Shown piece by piece: positions 1 through 8,697 of a stretch of DNA of 64,000 nt (its first letter is position 1; every line of letters begins with the position of its first letter). Source of the stretch: an uncultured beta proteobacterium (GTDB taxonomy: Bacteria; Pseudomonadota; Gammaproteobacteria; Burkholderiales; SG8-41); contig CAITMU010000065.1 in assembly GCA_903893565.1 (NCBI GenBank), forward strand, positions 35,268-99,267. Direction: 5' to 3'. The position numbers and the translations under genes are program-made. Under the pieces are notes generated by a model. It saw nothing but the letters and a program-made list of their open reading frames with translations. It did not search any database and was not told the origin of the DNA.

Positions 1-337
1 TACAAAAATTCTCGGTGACTAGCACCGTGAACGCTACATTACGGTTTAGCGACACTTTCTTATGAATCGGGCAAAAAGGCCCTGGCTCACAGAAAAAACC
101 TAGATGGCTATTCTAGCACCCTCCATTACAACCGTTAGCTAGTGTGCGCTCTTCTACACTTATCTTTGTTCCTGTGGGCAGCCCAATGCTCACCCTGCTC
201 AGGGTTTTTTTCACCCCCCCTTCCCTTCCGACCCTTGACTGCTGGATAATGTCACGGCTGGGAGGGGCTTTTTTAATCTCATAACAATCATCCCCCTAAG
301 CTATTATCACTGACCGTAAAAAAACAGGAGACATATT
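1..337. other. Left-edge intergenic stretch
   Basis: No open frame here has a ribosome binding site or a recognisable product. The segment holds a terminator-like hairpin near 192-211 and a second pyrimidine/purine-rich stretch near 212-276 that ends in a run of six T. This suggests that a gene to the left of the window ends on the plus strand. The last 15 bases carry the ribosome binding site of the first Bug gene. Confidence 0.5.
192..211 (+). terminator. Rho-independent terminator candidate
   Basis: ACCCT (192-196) pairs with AGGGT (201-205) around a GCTC loop, and seven T follow at 205-211. The stem is only five pairs, but the T tract is clear. It would stop transcription coming from left of the window before the Bug gene that follows. 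Confidence 0.5.
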
Positions 338-340
338 TTG

Positions 341-1456
341 ATGGGCACACTCATCTCGGTTAGGCCTCGGGTGCTCCCGCTCTTTCTGGAATTAGTCCAA
401 GGGTTGCGCAAGACAGGGATTTTCAATCGAAAAAAAAACCCTCTACCCTACGAAACCAAAACGCATCACAACCACCAATTACACAAAAAATACTGGGTCG
501 CACTCCTGGGGTTAGTGATGTGTATCTTTTTATTGTTAGATCGACCCTCTCAAGCGCAAAATTATCCCGTTCGCCCAATTAAAGTGATCAATCCTTATGC
601 CCCTGGGGGGGGCAGTGATGTGCTCGCCCGACGTTTTGTACAAGAGGTCAGCCTCCTATTGAATCAAAGTGTGTATGTAGACAATATTGCCGGTGCGGGC
701 GGAATCCCCGGTATGCGTCAAGTCGCAGAATCACCCAAAGATGGTTACACCTTAGTCTTCGCACTCACTGCTCAATATGCGATCAATCCTAGTGTCTTTA
801 CGCATTTGCCCTACGATCCCCTGCGTGATTTTGATATGATTTCTTTACTCGCCTCTGCCCCCTATGTGTTGGTCGTTCACCCCAGCGTTCCTGCAAAGGG
901 GATTGCCGAACTCATCCATCTGGCCAAACATCAACCCGAGGCGCTCTCCTATGCTTCTGCTGGAAATGGCAGCGGATCTCACTTGTGTGCTGCCATCTTT
1001 AATCAACTCGCCCGTATCCAAATTCAACATATTCCCTATAAAGGGGGCGGGCCCGGTCTGATTGACGTCATAGCAGGACGAGTGCCAATGACTTATGTGA
1101 TCTACCCCTCGATGGCTGCGGCTGAAAAATCCGGTAAATTGCGCGCCCTAGGGGTGACCACCACAAAGCGCCTTCCCTCTCTTCCACGCGTTCCAGCCAT
1201 TGCTGAAACACTCCCGGGCTATCAAGCTGACGTCTGGTATATGCTGGCCACCCCAGCGGGAACACCCAAAGAAATCATCACCCAACTCAATAGCGTTTTT
1301 AATAAAGCGCTCGTAAGCCCTACCCTAAAACAGTCATTAGACAAAGATGGTATCTTGCCTATTGGTAATTCCCCAACGGAAGCCCGAGAGTTTCTGCGCT
1401 CAGAAATCTTGAAATGGGCACCGATTGTTAAATCCTCTGGAGCTCGCATTGATTAG
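341..1456 (+). CDS. Bug family (TctC-like) periplasmic solute-binding protein, paralog 1
   Basis: Bug proteins are periplasmic receptors that usually bind carboxylates with nanomolar affinity and pass them to tripartite tricarboxylate transporters (TctAB). Here the mature protein starts near NYPVRPIKV, after a membrane segment at about residues 51-66 and a cleavage site near SQAQ. The ligand-loop motif APGGGSDVLAR (about 87-97) and the DGYTLV motif are intact. The start is placed at ATG 341, behind AGGAG at 326-330; a TTG lies directly before it at 338. The leader is unusually long, about 50 residues before the hydrophobic core, so a later start is possible. The next Bug gene begins 19 bases after the stop, so the two are probably cotranscribed. 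The ligand cannot be told from sequence. Confidence 0.9.
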   Translation: MGTLISVRPRVLPLFLELVQGLRKTGIFNRKKNPLPYETKTHHNHQLHKKYWVALLGLVMCIFLLLDRPSQAQNYPVRPIKVINPYAPGGGSDVLARRFVQEVSLLLNQSVYVDNIAGAGGIPGMRQVAESPKDGYTLVFALTAQYAINPSVFTHLPYDPLRDFDMISLLASAPYVLVVHPSVPAKGIAELIHLAKHQPEALSYASAGNGSGSHLCAAIFNQLARIQIQHIPYKGGGPGLIDVIAGRVPMTYVIYPSMAAAEKSGKLRALGVTTTKRLPSLPRVPAIAETLPGYQADVWYMLATPAGTPKEIITQLNSVFNKALVSPTLKQSLDKDGILPIGNSPTEAREFLRSEILKWAPIVKSSGARID

Positions 1457-1475
1457 CACAAACTTTAATTTTGAG

Positions 1476-2474
1476 ATGATCCGTCGCACTGGCCTTTGCT
1501 CACGTCAACCTTGGGGGTTCATCGGGGTCTTATTAGGAATTTATTTTAGCAGCGCGCTCCCTGTTCAGGCCGAGCCTGCTTATCCAAACAAAGCGATTCG
1601 CTTGATTGTGGCGCAAACGATTGGCGGCAATGCCGATATGGTGGGACGTGCCTATGCAACGAAACTCACCGAGCGTTTTGGCCAACAAGTGGTCGTTGAT
1701 AACCGAGGGGGAGGCTCAGGCATTATCGCCACCGACATTGTGGCGCATGCCGCCAATGATGGCTACACCTTGTTACTAGCGCCCACCGCCCACGCCATCA
1801 ACGTGAGCCTTTATGCAAAATTACCCTATGACACTCAACGGGATGTTAAAGCCATCTCACTACTGGGAGTCGGTTATAACGTCCTCGTCGTCTCACAAAA
1901 CCACAGCACCCATTCACCCCAAGCCCTTATAGCCTTGGCGAAAGCACGTCCCGGAAAACTCACCTTTGCCTCCTCAGGTAGTGCAGGTGCGTCTCATCTG
2001 ACTGGTGAATTATTTCGCCTCATGGCTGGTATCGATGTCCTTCACATCGCCTACAAAGGGGCCCCCGCCTCGCTCACGGCGTTGGTAGGAGGCGAAGTCG
2101 ACTTTAGCTTCAGCAGCATGGCAAGCACACTGCCTCTGGTGCGTAGTCTCCGTTTAAGGGCATTGGGGGTGTCTTCCCCCGAACGATGGCCCACCCTACC
2201 TGACATACCCACTGTCGCAGAATCAGGCGTGCCTGGCTTTGAGAGTTCCAGTTGGCAAGGGTTTTTTGGTCCTCGTACTCTATCCCCAGACAAAGTGCGT
2301 CTGCTCAATCAAGAAATCGCCCTCATTGCACAATCCAAAGAATTGTATCAACGACTGTTGCCCGAGGGTCTATTACCCAAAAGCCTTCCCGTTGAACGCT
2401 TTGAAAAATTTATTGTTGATGAAATAAAAAAATGGTCAAAGGTCACTCATGCCGCGGGTTTAGCCGCCCACTAA
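1476..2474 (+). CDS. Bug family periplasmic solute-binding protein, paralog 2
   Basis: About 332 residues with a signal peptide (hydrophobic core about 13-30, cleavage near VQA). The frame is open upstream to 1425, inside the previous gene, but ATG 1476 places the signal peptide normally and lies just after the neighbour's stop. The first ligand-loop motif is altered: AQTIGGNADMVGR replaces the usual P-x-x-P-G-G-x-x-D-x-x-x-R, losing both prolines but keeping Asp and Arg. The rest (DGYTLLL, HIAYKGAPA) is regular. It forms a tandem pair with paralog 1 and precedes an esterase-like hydrolase and a short-chain dehydrogenase that may process the captured compound. The changed loop suggests a different ligand from its neighbour. 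Confidence 0.88.
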   Translation: MIRRTGLCSRQPWGFIGVLLGIYFSSALPVQAEPAYPNKAIRLIVAQTIGGNADMVGRAYATKLTERFGQQVVVDNRGGGSGIIATDIVAHAANDGYTLLLAPTAHAINVSLYAKLPYDTQRDVKAISLLGVGYNVLVVSQNHSTHSPQALIALAKARPGKLTFASSGSAGASHLTGELFRLMAGIDVLHIAYKGAPASLTALVGGEVDFSFSSMASTLPLVRSLRLRALGVSSPERWPTLPDIPTVAESGVPGFESSSWQGFFGPRTLSPDKVRLLNQEIALIAQSKELYQRLLPEGLLPKSLPVERFEKFIVDEIKKWSKVTHAAGLAAH

Positions 2475-2627
2475 ATGTTAACCATCATTTAACAATCAAG
2501 AATGCTACCCCCAGACTCCACTCAGATAGCCGGCCCATTCCGTCAAAGACTCCCAAAGACTTCCCGAGCCTGATATCGTCGATTGCATCCAGAACCACTT
2601 ACGTCTTATTTTTTTGGGAAATGATCC

Positions 2628-3485
2628 ATGTTGAACTACCAACCGGATGCTCACTTCGAAATTAAAATGTGGGATATGGAATATCTTAAAACACCCCACC
2701 GAGCCTTGTTAGCCCGTATTTATCAGCCTCAGGGTGAAGGCCCCTTTCCGGTAGTGCTAGATTTACATGGCGGGGCTTGGAATAATAAAAACCGCTTGGC
2801 AAATGCGCCGATGGATGAAGCGCTCGCTAAAAGTGGCGTTTTGGTCGTGGCCGTTGATATGAGTCTAGCGCCGGAGGCGCCCTATCCGAGCTGCGTTCAG
2901 GAAGCGAGCTTCGCTGTGCGTTGGTTAAAAACAAATGCCTCGTTGTGGCACGGGGATCCGACCACGCTCGGTTTACTCGGCAGCTCCAGTGGCGGACATG
3001 TAGCACAACTACTCGCAATGCGCCCCGATTACCTCCCCTACCACCTACACCCGCTACCCGATAGTCAGTGCGCGAACCTCCACATCACTTATGTGGCCAC
3101 ACGCTCCCCCATTAGCGACCCCTGGGCTCGCTTTCGGCAAGCCGAAAAAATGAAACGTGAACACATGATTAAAAATAGTCATACTTTTTTTAATCCTTGG
3201 GAGAGTATTCACGAGGCTAATCCGCAAGAAATGCTGAATCGAAAAGATCCGGTTGCACTACCCCCGATGCTCATCATGCAAGGGCAGCTCGATGACAATG
3301 TGATACCTATCATACAAGAAACCTTCTGCGCTTCTTATCGTGCGGCCGGGGGCGAGTGTCAACTTGAAATTTTCGAAAACGCATCCCATGAATGGGTTGC
3401 GACCCCCAGTGTGCAAACTGATTTATCTCATCAGGTATTAAAATTATTTATCCAGCGACAACTACACTCAGCTCGTCGGGTGTAG
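2628..3485 (+). CDS. Alpha/beta hydrolase, HSL/acetyl-esterase type
   Basis: A 285-residue cytoplasmic hydrolase without signal peptide. The HGGAW oxyanion motif (about 47-51) followed by GSSSG with nucleophile Ser120 marks the hormone-sensitive-lipase group of esterases. The other likely triad members are Asp222 or Asp223 (QLDDNV) and His254 (ASHEW). Such enzymes cleave short-chain or aromatic esters, and some family members act as arylformamidases. It starts about 150 bases after paralog 2, behind a weak GGGAAA, and is followed 46 bases later by a short-chain dehydrogenase, which suggests a small catabolic cassette with the two Bug receptors. The substrate is unknown. Confidence 0.82.
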   Translation: MLNYQPDAHFEIKMWDMEYLKTPHRALLARIYQPQGEGPFPVVLDLHGGAWNNKNRLANAPMDEALAKSGVLVVAVDMSLAPEAPYPSCVQEASFAVRWLKTNASLWHGDPTTLGLLGSSSGGHVAQLLAMRPDYLPYHLHPLPDSQCANLHITYVATRSPISDPWARFRQAEKMKREHMIKNSHTFFNPWESIHEANPQEMLNRKDPVALPPMLIMQGQLDDNVIPIIQETFCASYRAAGGECQLEIFENASHEWVATPSVQTDLSHQVLKLFIQRQLHSARRV

Positions 3486-3531
3486 TCTTTTCTAAACTCC
3501 TTATCAATTAAAAGAAAGTATCCCACTCAAT

Positions 3532-4338
3532 ATGTTAAGTCTCAAAGGCAAAGTAGCACTCGTTACAGGCGCTGGCACCGTAGGTGCCGGTTGGGGTAAT
3601 GGTAAAGCCACAGCGGTGCTTTTTGCCCGTCAAGGCGCCGAAGTGTTTGGAAGCGATATTAACCCCTCGGCACTAGCGGAAACAGGCGCTATCATTCAAA
3701 CCGAAGGAGGGGTCTTTGCCGCACACACCACCAACATGACTAAAGCCACCGAAGTCGAAGCGATGGTGAAAGCCTGTCTGGATCGATTTGGACGTATTGA
3801 TATTCTTGTCAATAATGTCGGTGGCTCAGCCCCTGGAGACCCTGTCAGCATGAGTGAAGACCTTTGGGACTCTCAGCTAGATCATAATCTAAAAACCGCT
3901 TTTTTGGCCTGCAAATACGTGCTCCCCGTTATGGAAAAACAAGCTAGCGGCGCGATTGTCAATATCTCCTCCGTTGCCGGATTTAGTCAACAAGTCGGGG
4001 GACGCGTTCATGTAGCCTACAGTACCGCCAAATCAGGGTTACTCGGGTTTACCCAATCAACGGCCATGGCTTACATTAAAAAAGGGATTCGCTGTAATCT
4101 AGTCGTCGTAGGCACTATGCATACCCCGCTCGTTGAAGAACGCATACTAAAACAGCTGGGCTCTAAGGATGCAGCCGCTTTGGTCGAAAAAAGAAACAAA
4201 GCGGTACCCATCGGTCGGATGGGAGATGCATGGGATACGGCCCATGCAGTCTTATTTCTCGCCTCCGACGAGGCGCGCTACATTACGGCAACCGATCTTT
4301 TTGTGGATGGGGGTCTGTGCGCATCGAGGCCCGGGTAA
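3532..4338 (+). CDS. SDR family NAD(P)-dependent oxidoreductase
   Basis: A classical short-chain dehydrogenase of 268 residues. It has the Rossmann motif near residues 11-25 (TGAGTVGAGWGNG, slightly expanded), NNVGG in place of NNAG (about 94-98), catalytic Ser in NISS (about 144-147) and YSTAK with Tyr163 and Lys167. The C-terminal DLFVDGG is typical of the FabG/2,3-dihydrodiol-dehydrogenase-like branch. It should oxidise an alcohol or reduce a ketone with NAD(P). It follows the esterase-like hydrolase closely and so may act on the alcohol or acid released. The only Shine-Dalgarno candidate is a weak AAAGAAAG. Confidence 0.88.
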   Translation: MLSLKGKVALVTGAGTVGAGWGNGKATAVLFARQGAEVFGSDINPSALAETGAIIQTEGGVFAAHTTNMTKATEVEAMVKACLDRFGRIDILVNNVGGSAPGDPVSMSEDLWDSQLDHNLKTAFLACKYVLPVMEKQASGAIVNISSVAGFSQQVGGRVHVAYSTAKSGLLGFTQSTAMAYIKKGIRCNLVVVGTMHTPLVEERILKQLGSKDAAALVEKRNKAVPIGRMGDAWDTAHAVLFLASDEARYITATDLFVDGGLCASRPG

Positions 4339-4394
4339 TTTCTTATTTAAAGACTGTCTCCCCTATTTAAATCATAAAGGCTTAAGCCCCTATC

Positions 4395-4946
4395 ATGGCA
4401 TTAAAAGCCACTATCTTTAAAGCACAGCTACAAATTTCAGACACTAATCGCCACTACTATCAAACCCATACGCTGACCATTGCTCGTCACCCCTCAGAAA
4501 CCGATGAACGCATGATGGTGCGTATTCTTGCCTTTGCCGGACAGGCCCATGAGGCGCTCTTGTTTGGCAAAGGTCTTAGTAGCGACGATGAACCCGACCT
4601 GTGGCGTAAAGACTTAACCGGAGCGATACAAGAATGGATTGATGTTGGACTGCCCGATGACAAACGCTTACGCCGCGCTTGTGGTCGCGCTCAAAGTGTA
4701 GTGGTCTACAGTTATGGGGGGAGTGGCGCTCAGATTTGGCGAAAAGATATGGGTGATCTACTCAAACGCAGTCGTAATCTAAAAATTCATGCTATTTCCC
4801 AACAAGCCAGTCAATCCTTAGCGCTGTTGGCTGATCGAAATATGACATTGTCTTTTACTTTTCAAGACAAAGAAATCTGGGTGAGTAACGAAAAACAAAC
4901 CCTATGCCTTGAAATGGATTGGGATATTAAAAACGAAACCCCTTAA
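4395..4946 (+). CDS. yaeQ: YaeQ family protein
   Basis: 183 residues, the usual length of YaeQ. The opening MALKATIFKA, the central SSDDEPDLWRKDLTG and the YSYGG segment are family signatures. YaeQ has a PD-(D/E)XK nuclease-like fold; its molecular role is unsettled, with an old link to RfaH-dependent haemolysin expression. It is a stand-alone conserved gene in many beta- and gammaproteobacteria, so its place after the dehydrogenase need not be functional. It converges with the dienelactone-hydrolase-like gene. Confidence 0.92.
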   Translation: MALKATIFKAQLQISDTNRHYYQTHTLTIARHPSETDERMMVRILAFAGQAHEALLFGKGLSSDDEPDLWRKDLTGAIQEWIDVGLPDDKRLRRACGRAQSVVVYSYGGSGAQIWRKDMGDLLKRSRNLKIHAISQQASQSLALLADRNMTLSFTFQDKEIWVSNEKQTLCLEMDWDIKNETP

Positions 4947-4960
4947 AAGACGGGCGCCCG

Positions 4961-4980
4961 TGTGATCTGGTGTGATCTGC
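4961..4980. repeat. 10-bp tandem duplication between convergent genes
   Basis: TGTGATCTG occurs twice in direct succession (4961-4969 and 4971-4979), just after the 10-base palindrome CGGGCGCCCG at 4951-4960. It lies between the ends of yaeQ and the dienelactone-hydrolase-like gene. It probably has no function. Confidence 0.5.
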
Positions 4981-5012
4981 GCTGCCCGCCCACTGTGAGC
5001 GTTTCGTTGGTA

Positions 5013-5714
5013 TTATGAAGTGTGCAATCCTTGCAATAGCTTTAAGGCTTCATTCATAGAAAATTCTCTCGTCCCTTGATCAAAAGCGGTGGGATTTTCT
5101 TTCATCATGTAGCCATGCAAAATCCCTGGAAAAATATGCACTGCTACATTTTTATGGGTCTGTGGAATCGCGCGATACATCGCTTGCACGGCCGCCGGGG
5201 CTGCATGATCTTGGTCCCCCCAGATGATGCTGATGGGTTGCGTCGTACCATTTAATTCATGGGCGAAATCGCCCAACTGCGTTCCGTGACAGGACACCCC
5301 GCCACTGTAACCTAAGCGCTTGGGGCCCAAAATCGCGTATGGTCCACCGTAACAAAATCCCATCGCAATCGCACGACCATTGAACTGACTGTATTGCGCC
5401 AATGTTTTCAAGGTGTCGACCATATCTTGTTCGCCCAAGCGTATGACATCCAAACGGGGCTGGGAACGCGTTTTAGTTCTGTCATCCGTACGCGATAAAG
5501 GACCTGGCACCGTACGCCAAAATAAATCAGGGGCCGCCACGAGATAACCGGCCTGACCAAACTCATCGGCTATCGCCCGAATATCACCATCTACCCCATG
5601 CACAGCCGAGGCCAACACGATGGCCGGTACAGGCCCTTTGACCTCTGGCACGACCATATAGCAATCAAACTCTGAACCTGATTGTGATCGAATTTTAATA
5701 TCTTTGCGTTGCAT
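5013..5714 (-). CDS. Dienelactone hydrolase family protein
   Basis: 233 residues from ATG 5714, chosen because TCCTCC at 5721-5726 gives a GGAGGA ribosome binding site at ideal spacing; the open frame reaches 5735. The Cys-Asp-His triad of the family is visible: Cys121 in GFCYGG, Asp167 or Asp169 in WGDQD, and His200 in GILHGYM. Classical members open dienelactones in the chlorocatechol branch of aromatic degradation, and many homologues hydrolyse other esters or lactones. No chlorocatechol genes are nearby, so the substrate is open. It is transcribed alone, divergently from the next Bug gene. Confidence 0.9.
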   Translation of the reverse strand: MQRKDIKIRSQSGSEFDCYMVVPEVKGPVPAIVLASAVHGVDGDIRAIADEFGQAGYLVAAPDLFWRTVPGPLSRTDDRTKTRSQPRLDVIRLGEQDMVDTLKTLAQYSQFNGRAIAMGFCYGGPYAILGPKRLGYSGGVSCHGTQLGDFAHELNGTTQPISIIWGDQDHAAPAAVQAMYRAIPQTHKNVAVHIFPGILHGYMMKENPTAFDQGTREFSMNEALKLLQGLHTS

Positions 5715-5805
5715 CTGAAATCCTCCAATGATCATGAATCTATCATGAAAAAGGTTATTTTACGCCTTCCTCCCGTTGATGCGATCCTGAGGTACACTTA
5801 TCAAC

Positions 5806-6810
5806 ATGATAAATGCTAAATCTTATATGACCCTTCGGTGCTTGATGGGGTTAGGAATGGGCTTTGCGTTATTTTTTACTTTTGCGGCTACAGCGCAGTC
5901 GCAACCCTCGGGTTACCCTTCCAAACCCGTACGCGTCATCGTGCCTTATCCGCCTGGCGGAGGCAATGACATCATCGGACGAGCCATTGCCGATGAACTC
6001 ACGCGCCATTACGGACAAACTTTTTATGTGGATAATCGTCCCGGTGCCAGCACTATCATTGGCACTGAAATCGCCGCTCACGCACCCGCCGATGGCTATC
6101 ATTTATTTGTCGCAAGCCAAACCACCTTTGCTATTGTGCCTCATCTTAAATCCAAGGTGCCCTACGACCCGTTACTCGACTTCGAATCTATATCTTTGCT
6201 CGCAACACAACCTTACCTTATCGTGAATCACCCTTCGCTGCCAGCACGCACAGTGCCCGAGCTCATTCGCTTGGCCAAAGCTAAACCGGGTCAACTGCTC
6301 TTCGCCTCCCCCTCTATCGGCACGGGAGGACATTTATGCGCTGAGCTTTTCAAAGTCCGCGCTGACATTCAAATGGTTCACATTCCCTATAAAGGCTCGG
6401 GGCCCGCTGTAGCAGATTTAATCGGCGGACAGATCCCCCTCATGTTCGCTACCACGAGCTCCGTTCACCCCCACATCAAAAGTGGCAAGCTACGCGGCCT
6501 TGCGATTTCTTCGCTCATACGACACCCCACACTGGCCGACATACCCACCATCGCTGAAACACTACCGGGCTTTGAATCCATTCAATGGATTGGCATCAAT
6601 ACCCCGCGCGCCACGCCAACTCCTTTGATCCAAACACTGAACCACAGCATTGCCTCCATCACTCACACTCCACGCTTTGCTCAACGCATGGCCTCACAAG
6701 GCTACGACGCCCAGGGCAGCACTCCGGAGGCCTTGTCATTACGCATTAAAAGTGAATTTATACGGTTTAAAAAACTCATACAATCCATCGGCTTAAAAGA
6801 CGAAAACTAA
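5806..6810 (+). CDS. Bug family periplasmic solute-binding protein, paralog 3
   Basis: 334 residues with a signal peptide (hydrophobic about 11-30, cleavage near ATAQS) and a fully canonical loop VPYPPGGGNDIIGR (about 46-59). ATG 5806 is preceded by GAGGT about 12 bases upstream. An intact CitE-like lyase starts 29 bases after its stop, so the pair is almost certainly one transcript. The receptor probably captures an acid that becomes, or is related to, the CoA ester cleaved by that lyase. Confidence 0.92.
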   Translation: MINAKSYMTLRCLMGLGMGFALFFTFAATAQSQPSGYPSKPVRVIVPYPPGGGNDIIGRAIADELTRHYGQTFYVDNRPGASTIIGTEIAAHAPADGYHLFVASQTTFAIVPHLKSKVPYDPLLDFESISLLATQPYLIVNHPSLPARTVPELIRLAKAKPGQLLFASPSIGTGGHLCAELFKVRADIQMVHIPYKGSGPAVADLIGGQIPLMFATTSSVHPHIKSGKLRGLAISSLIRHPTLADIPTIAETLPGFESIQWIGINTPRATPTPLIQTLNHSIASITHTPRFAQRMASQGYDAQGSTPEALSLRIKSEFIRFKKLIQSIGLKDEN

Positions 6811-6839
6811 CTTTTCCGCGATAAAAAAAGGAAATTCTT

Positions 6840-7724
6840 ATGCGTTTATGGCGTAGCCTCTTATTTGTTCCCGCCAACCAGTCTCGGATGATCGATAAAT
6901 TACCTTCGCTTGCGGCTGATGGGTTTATTTTTGATCTAGAAGACACCGTACCGGCAGAAGAAAAGTCTAACGCCAGACACATGTCACAAGCCGCTATTGC
7001 AACGCTACCTGCTCATCGAAGCTGGGTACGGGTTAATGCCACCGACAGCGGTTTTTTACATGAAGACCTCGAAACCTTTGTGGGCACCCCGAAGCTTTGT
7101 GGCTTTGTACTGCCCAAGCAAGATAGCCGTGAAGATATCGCTGGAGTCGATCGTATGCTCACCAGCTTAGAAATCAGCCGCGGGCTCACTCCAGGCAGTA
7201 CCCCCGTCATTGCGATGATTGAAAGTGCTGAAGGGGTTTTGAATGCGCGATCCATCTTCTCTCAATCTGCGCGTATAGAATCCGGTATGTATGCTGGAGG
7301 AGAGGACGGGGACATGAATGTCTCACTCGGCGCTCAATGGTCCAGTGAAGGCCCTGAGATGATGTTCGTACGTCAAATGACTTTTGTAGCCGCACGCGCT
7401 GCACGCATCAAATACCCATTGGATGGCGTGTTTTCCAACATCAAAGATCACGACGGTTTTCGGCGCGACACGCAACTATCGCGTCGATTAGGCTTTCGCG
7501 GCCGCACCGTGATTCACCCTGGACAAATTGATGCGGCCAACGAAATCTACACCCCTAGCACCCAAGAAATCGACTACGCCCATCGAGTCATTGCAGCCTT
7601 TGAAGAAGCACTCACACGCAAAACGGCTAGCACCACTGTCGATGGTAAATTAGTCGATGTGGCCATGGCAAAAACAGCTCAAAATCTCTTAGATTTGGTC
7701 GCCGTTATTCGCCAATCGAACTAA
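6840..7724 (+). CDS. CitE-like HpcH/HpaI aldolase/citrate lyase beta family protein
   Basis: 294 residues, a TIM-barrel lyase of the CitE/malyl-CoA lyase group, which cleaves beta-hydroxyacyl-CoA esters such as malyl-, citramalyl- or citryl-type substrates, releasing pyruvate, glyoxylate or oxaloacetate. All expected catalytic and metal positions are present: DLED (about 33-36), RVNA, MIESAEGV and GGEDGDM. AAGGAA sits just ahead of ATG 6840. It partners with the Bug gene upstream. No citrate lyase alpha or acyl-carrier (CitF, CitD) genes are nearby, which favours a free CoA thioester over acyl-ACP. Compare the two degenerate relatives in the facing operon. Confidence 0.9.
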   Translation: MRLWRSLLFVPANQSRMIDKLPSLAADGFIFDLEDTVPAEEKSNARHMSQAAIATLPAHRSWVRVNATDSGFLHEDLETFVGTPKLCGFVLPKQDSREDIAGVDRMLTSLEISRGLTPGSTPVIAMIESAEGVLNARSIFSQSARIESGMYAGGEDGDMNVSLGAQWSSEGPEMMFVRQMTFVAARAARIKYPLDGVFSNIKDHDGFRRDTQLSRRLGFRGRTVIHPGQIDAANEIYTPSTQEIDYAHRVIAAFEEALTRKTASTTVDGKLVDVAMAKTAQNLLDLVAVIRQSN

Positions 7725-7780
7725 AGCCCGCCTGACACTAAGAGCGTGTTTACCCGTGTTTTTTCTAAAAAAAATTACGC

Positions 7781-8695
7781 TTAAACGGCCGCGACTCCAG
7801 AACTTAAGAGCGCTAGACGTTTTTGCTCATCTCTTTGCTCGCATGCTTGAGCCATCTCTAATACCACAATAGCCCACTCATCAACCGGAACATCGATCAT
7901 CTTGCCATCAAGCGGTACGGCGGCCGTTCCTGCCGCCACCCCTTCTGCAAAGGCAATACGTACCCGACGATTCCATTCCACCAATTCTGGGGTGGGCGTA
8001 AACGCTTGATTCACCGGGGCCACCCAACTTTCAAACGGACACACCACCCCCTTCAGCCCTAAATTGCGTGCCTTGTTAGCATTTTCGTGTATGAAAGTAA
8101 AAGCCTCTTCCACAGGGGTGACACTCAAGGGATAGGACATTCCGACCAGTGAGACGCTGGCCGCTGTGGTCTCCACCACCAAGCGCCCCCTTGCATAATC
8201 AAAGGGATCGAGTTCGGCCAAGCACACCAATTCAAGATCGGTGGCGAGTGACTTTTCATCTAAAAAAATCTGGGTTAATCGATCACAAGCGGCAAGAATC
8301 GAACGAATATGCCAAACCCCTCGAGCTGAATCGATACCTAAAATCCACTGTAGATGACCTTTGTCGAGGCCTTGTTTTTTTTCTAAGGTCGCGATGGTTT
8401 TTTCTGCTTGTTGCAATTGCTCTACCGATTCAACCTTAGATAACATCACTCCGGTTAATGCTGCAACGGGCAAACTCGCCATCTGAGCTTCCCATTGAAG
8501 GGGGCTTAAGCGAACAAATATTTCCGCTCCCCCTTTTGCTGCCGCCTGAATATCCTCCTGAAGTGTGGGTGGGACTACAGCCGTTGCCGATAAATCCAAG
8601 GTCACCGCATCGGCATGATGGAATCCCGCCCGTTGCACACGTGCTCGATCATTAATCGGAATACATAAGTTGGAACGTCGAACCAAAAGAGTCAT
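7781..8695 (-). CDS. Degenerate CitE-like protein (HpcH/HpaI family)
   Basis: About 304 residues from ATG 8695, which lies two bases after the stop of the upstream amidohydrolase (TAATCATG, translational coupling); the frame itself reaches 8773. The fold matches CitE-like lyases along the whole length, but the active site is eroded: DLED is DLSA, the catalytic Glu of IETARG is Asp (IDSARG), and the GG-x-x-D loop reads LDEKSLATDL. The arginine of VRLS is kept. It may be an inactive or altered subunit that pairs with an intact CitE, or an enzyme with new chemistry. It is the last gene of its operon. Confidence 0.8.
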   Translation of the reverse strand: MTLLVRRSNLCIPINDRARVQRAGFHHADAVTLDLSATAVVPPTLQEDIQAAAKGGAEIFVRLSPLQWEAQMASLPVAALTGVMLSKVESVEQLQQAEKTIATLEKKQGLDKGHLQWILGIDSARGVWHIRSILAACDRLTQIFLDEKSLATDLELVCLAELDPFDYARGRLVVETTAASVSLVGMSYPLSVTPVEEAFTFIHENANKARNLGLKGVVCPFESWVAPVNQAFTPTPELVEWNRRVRIAFAEGVAAGTAAVPLDGKMIDVPVDEWAIVVLEMAQACEQRDEQKRLALLSSGVAAV

Positions 8696-8697
8696 GA

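Noticed and set aside
845..1449. Antisense frames inside the Bug and enzyme genes
   Set aside because: They lie opposite or within well-supported genes, have no ribosome sites and no recognisable domains. They follow from codon bias of the real genes.
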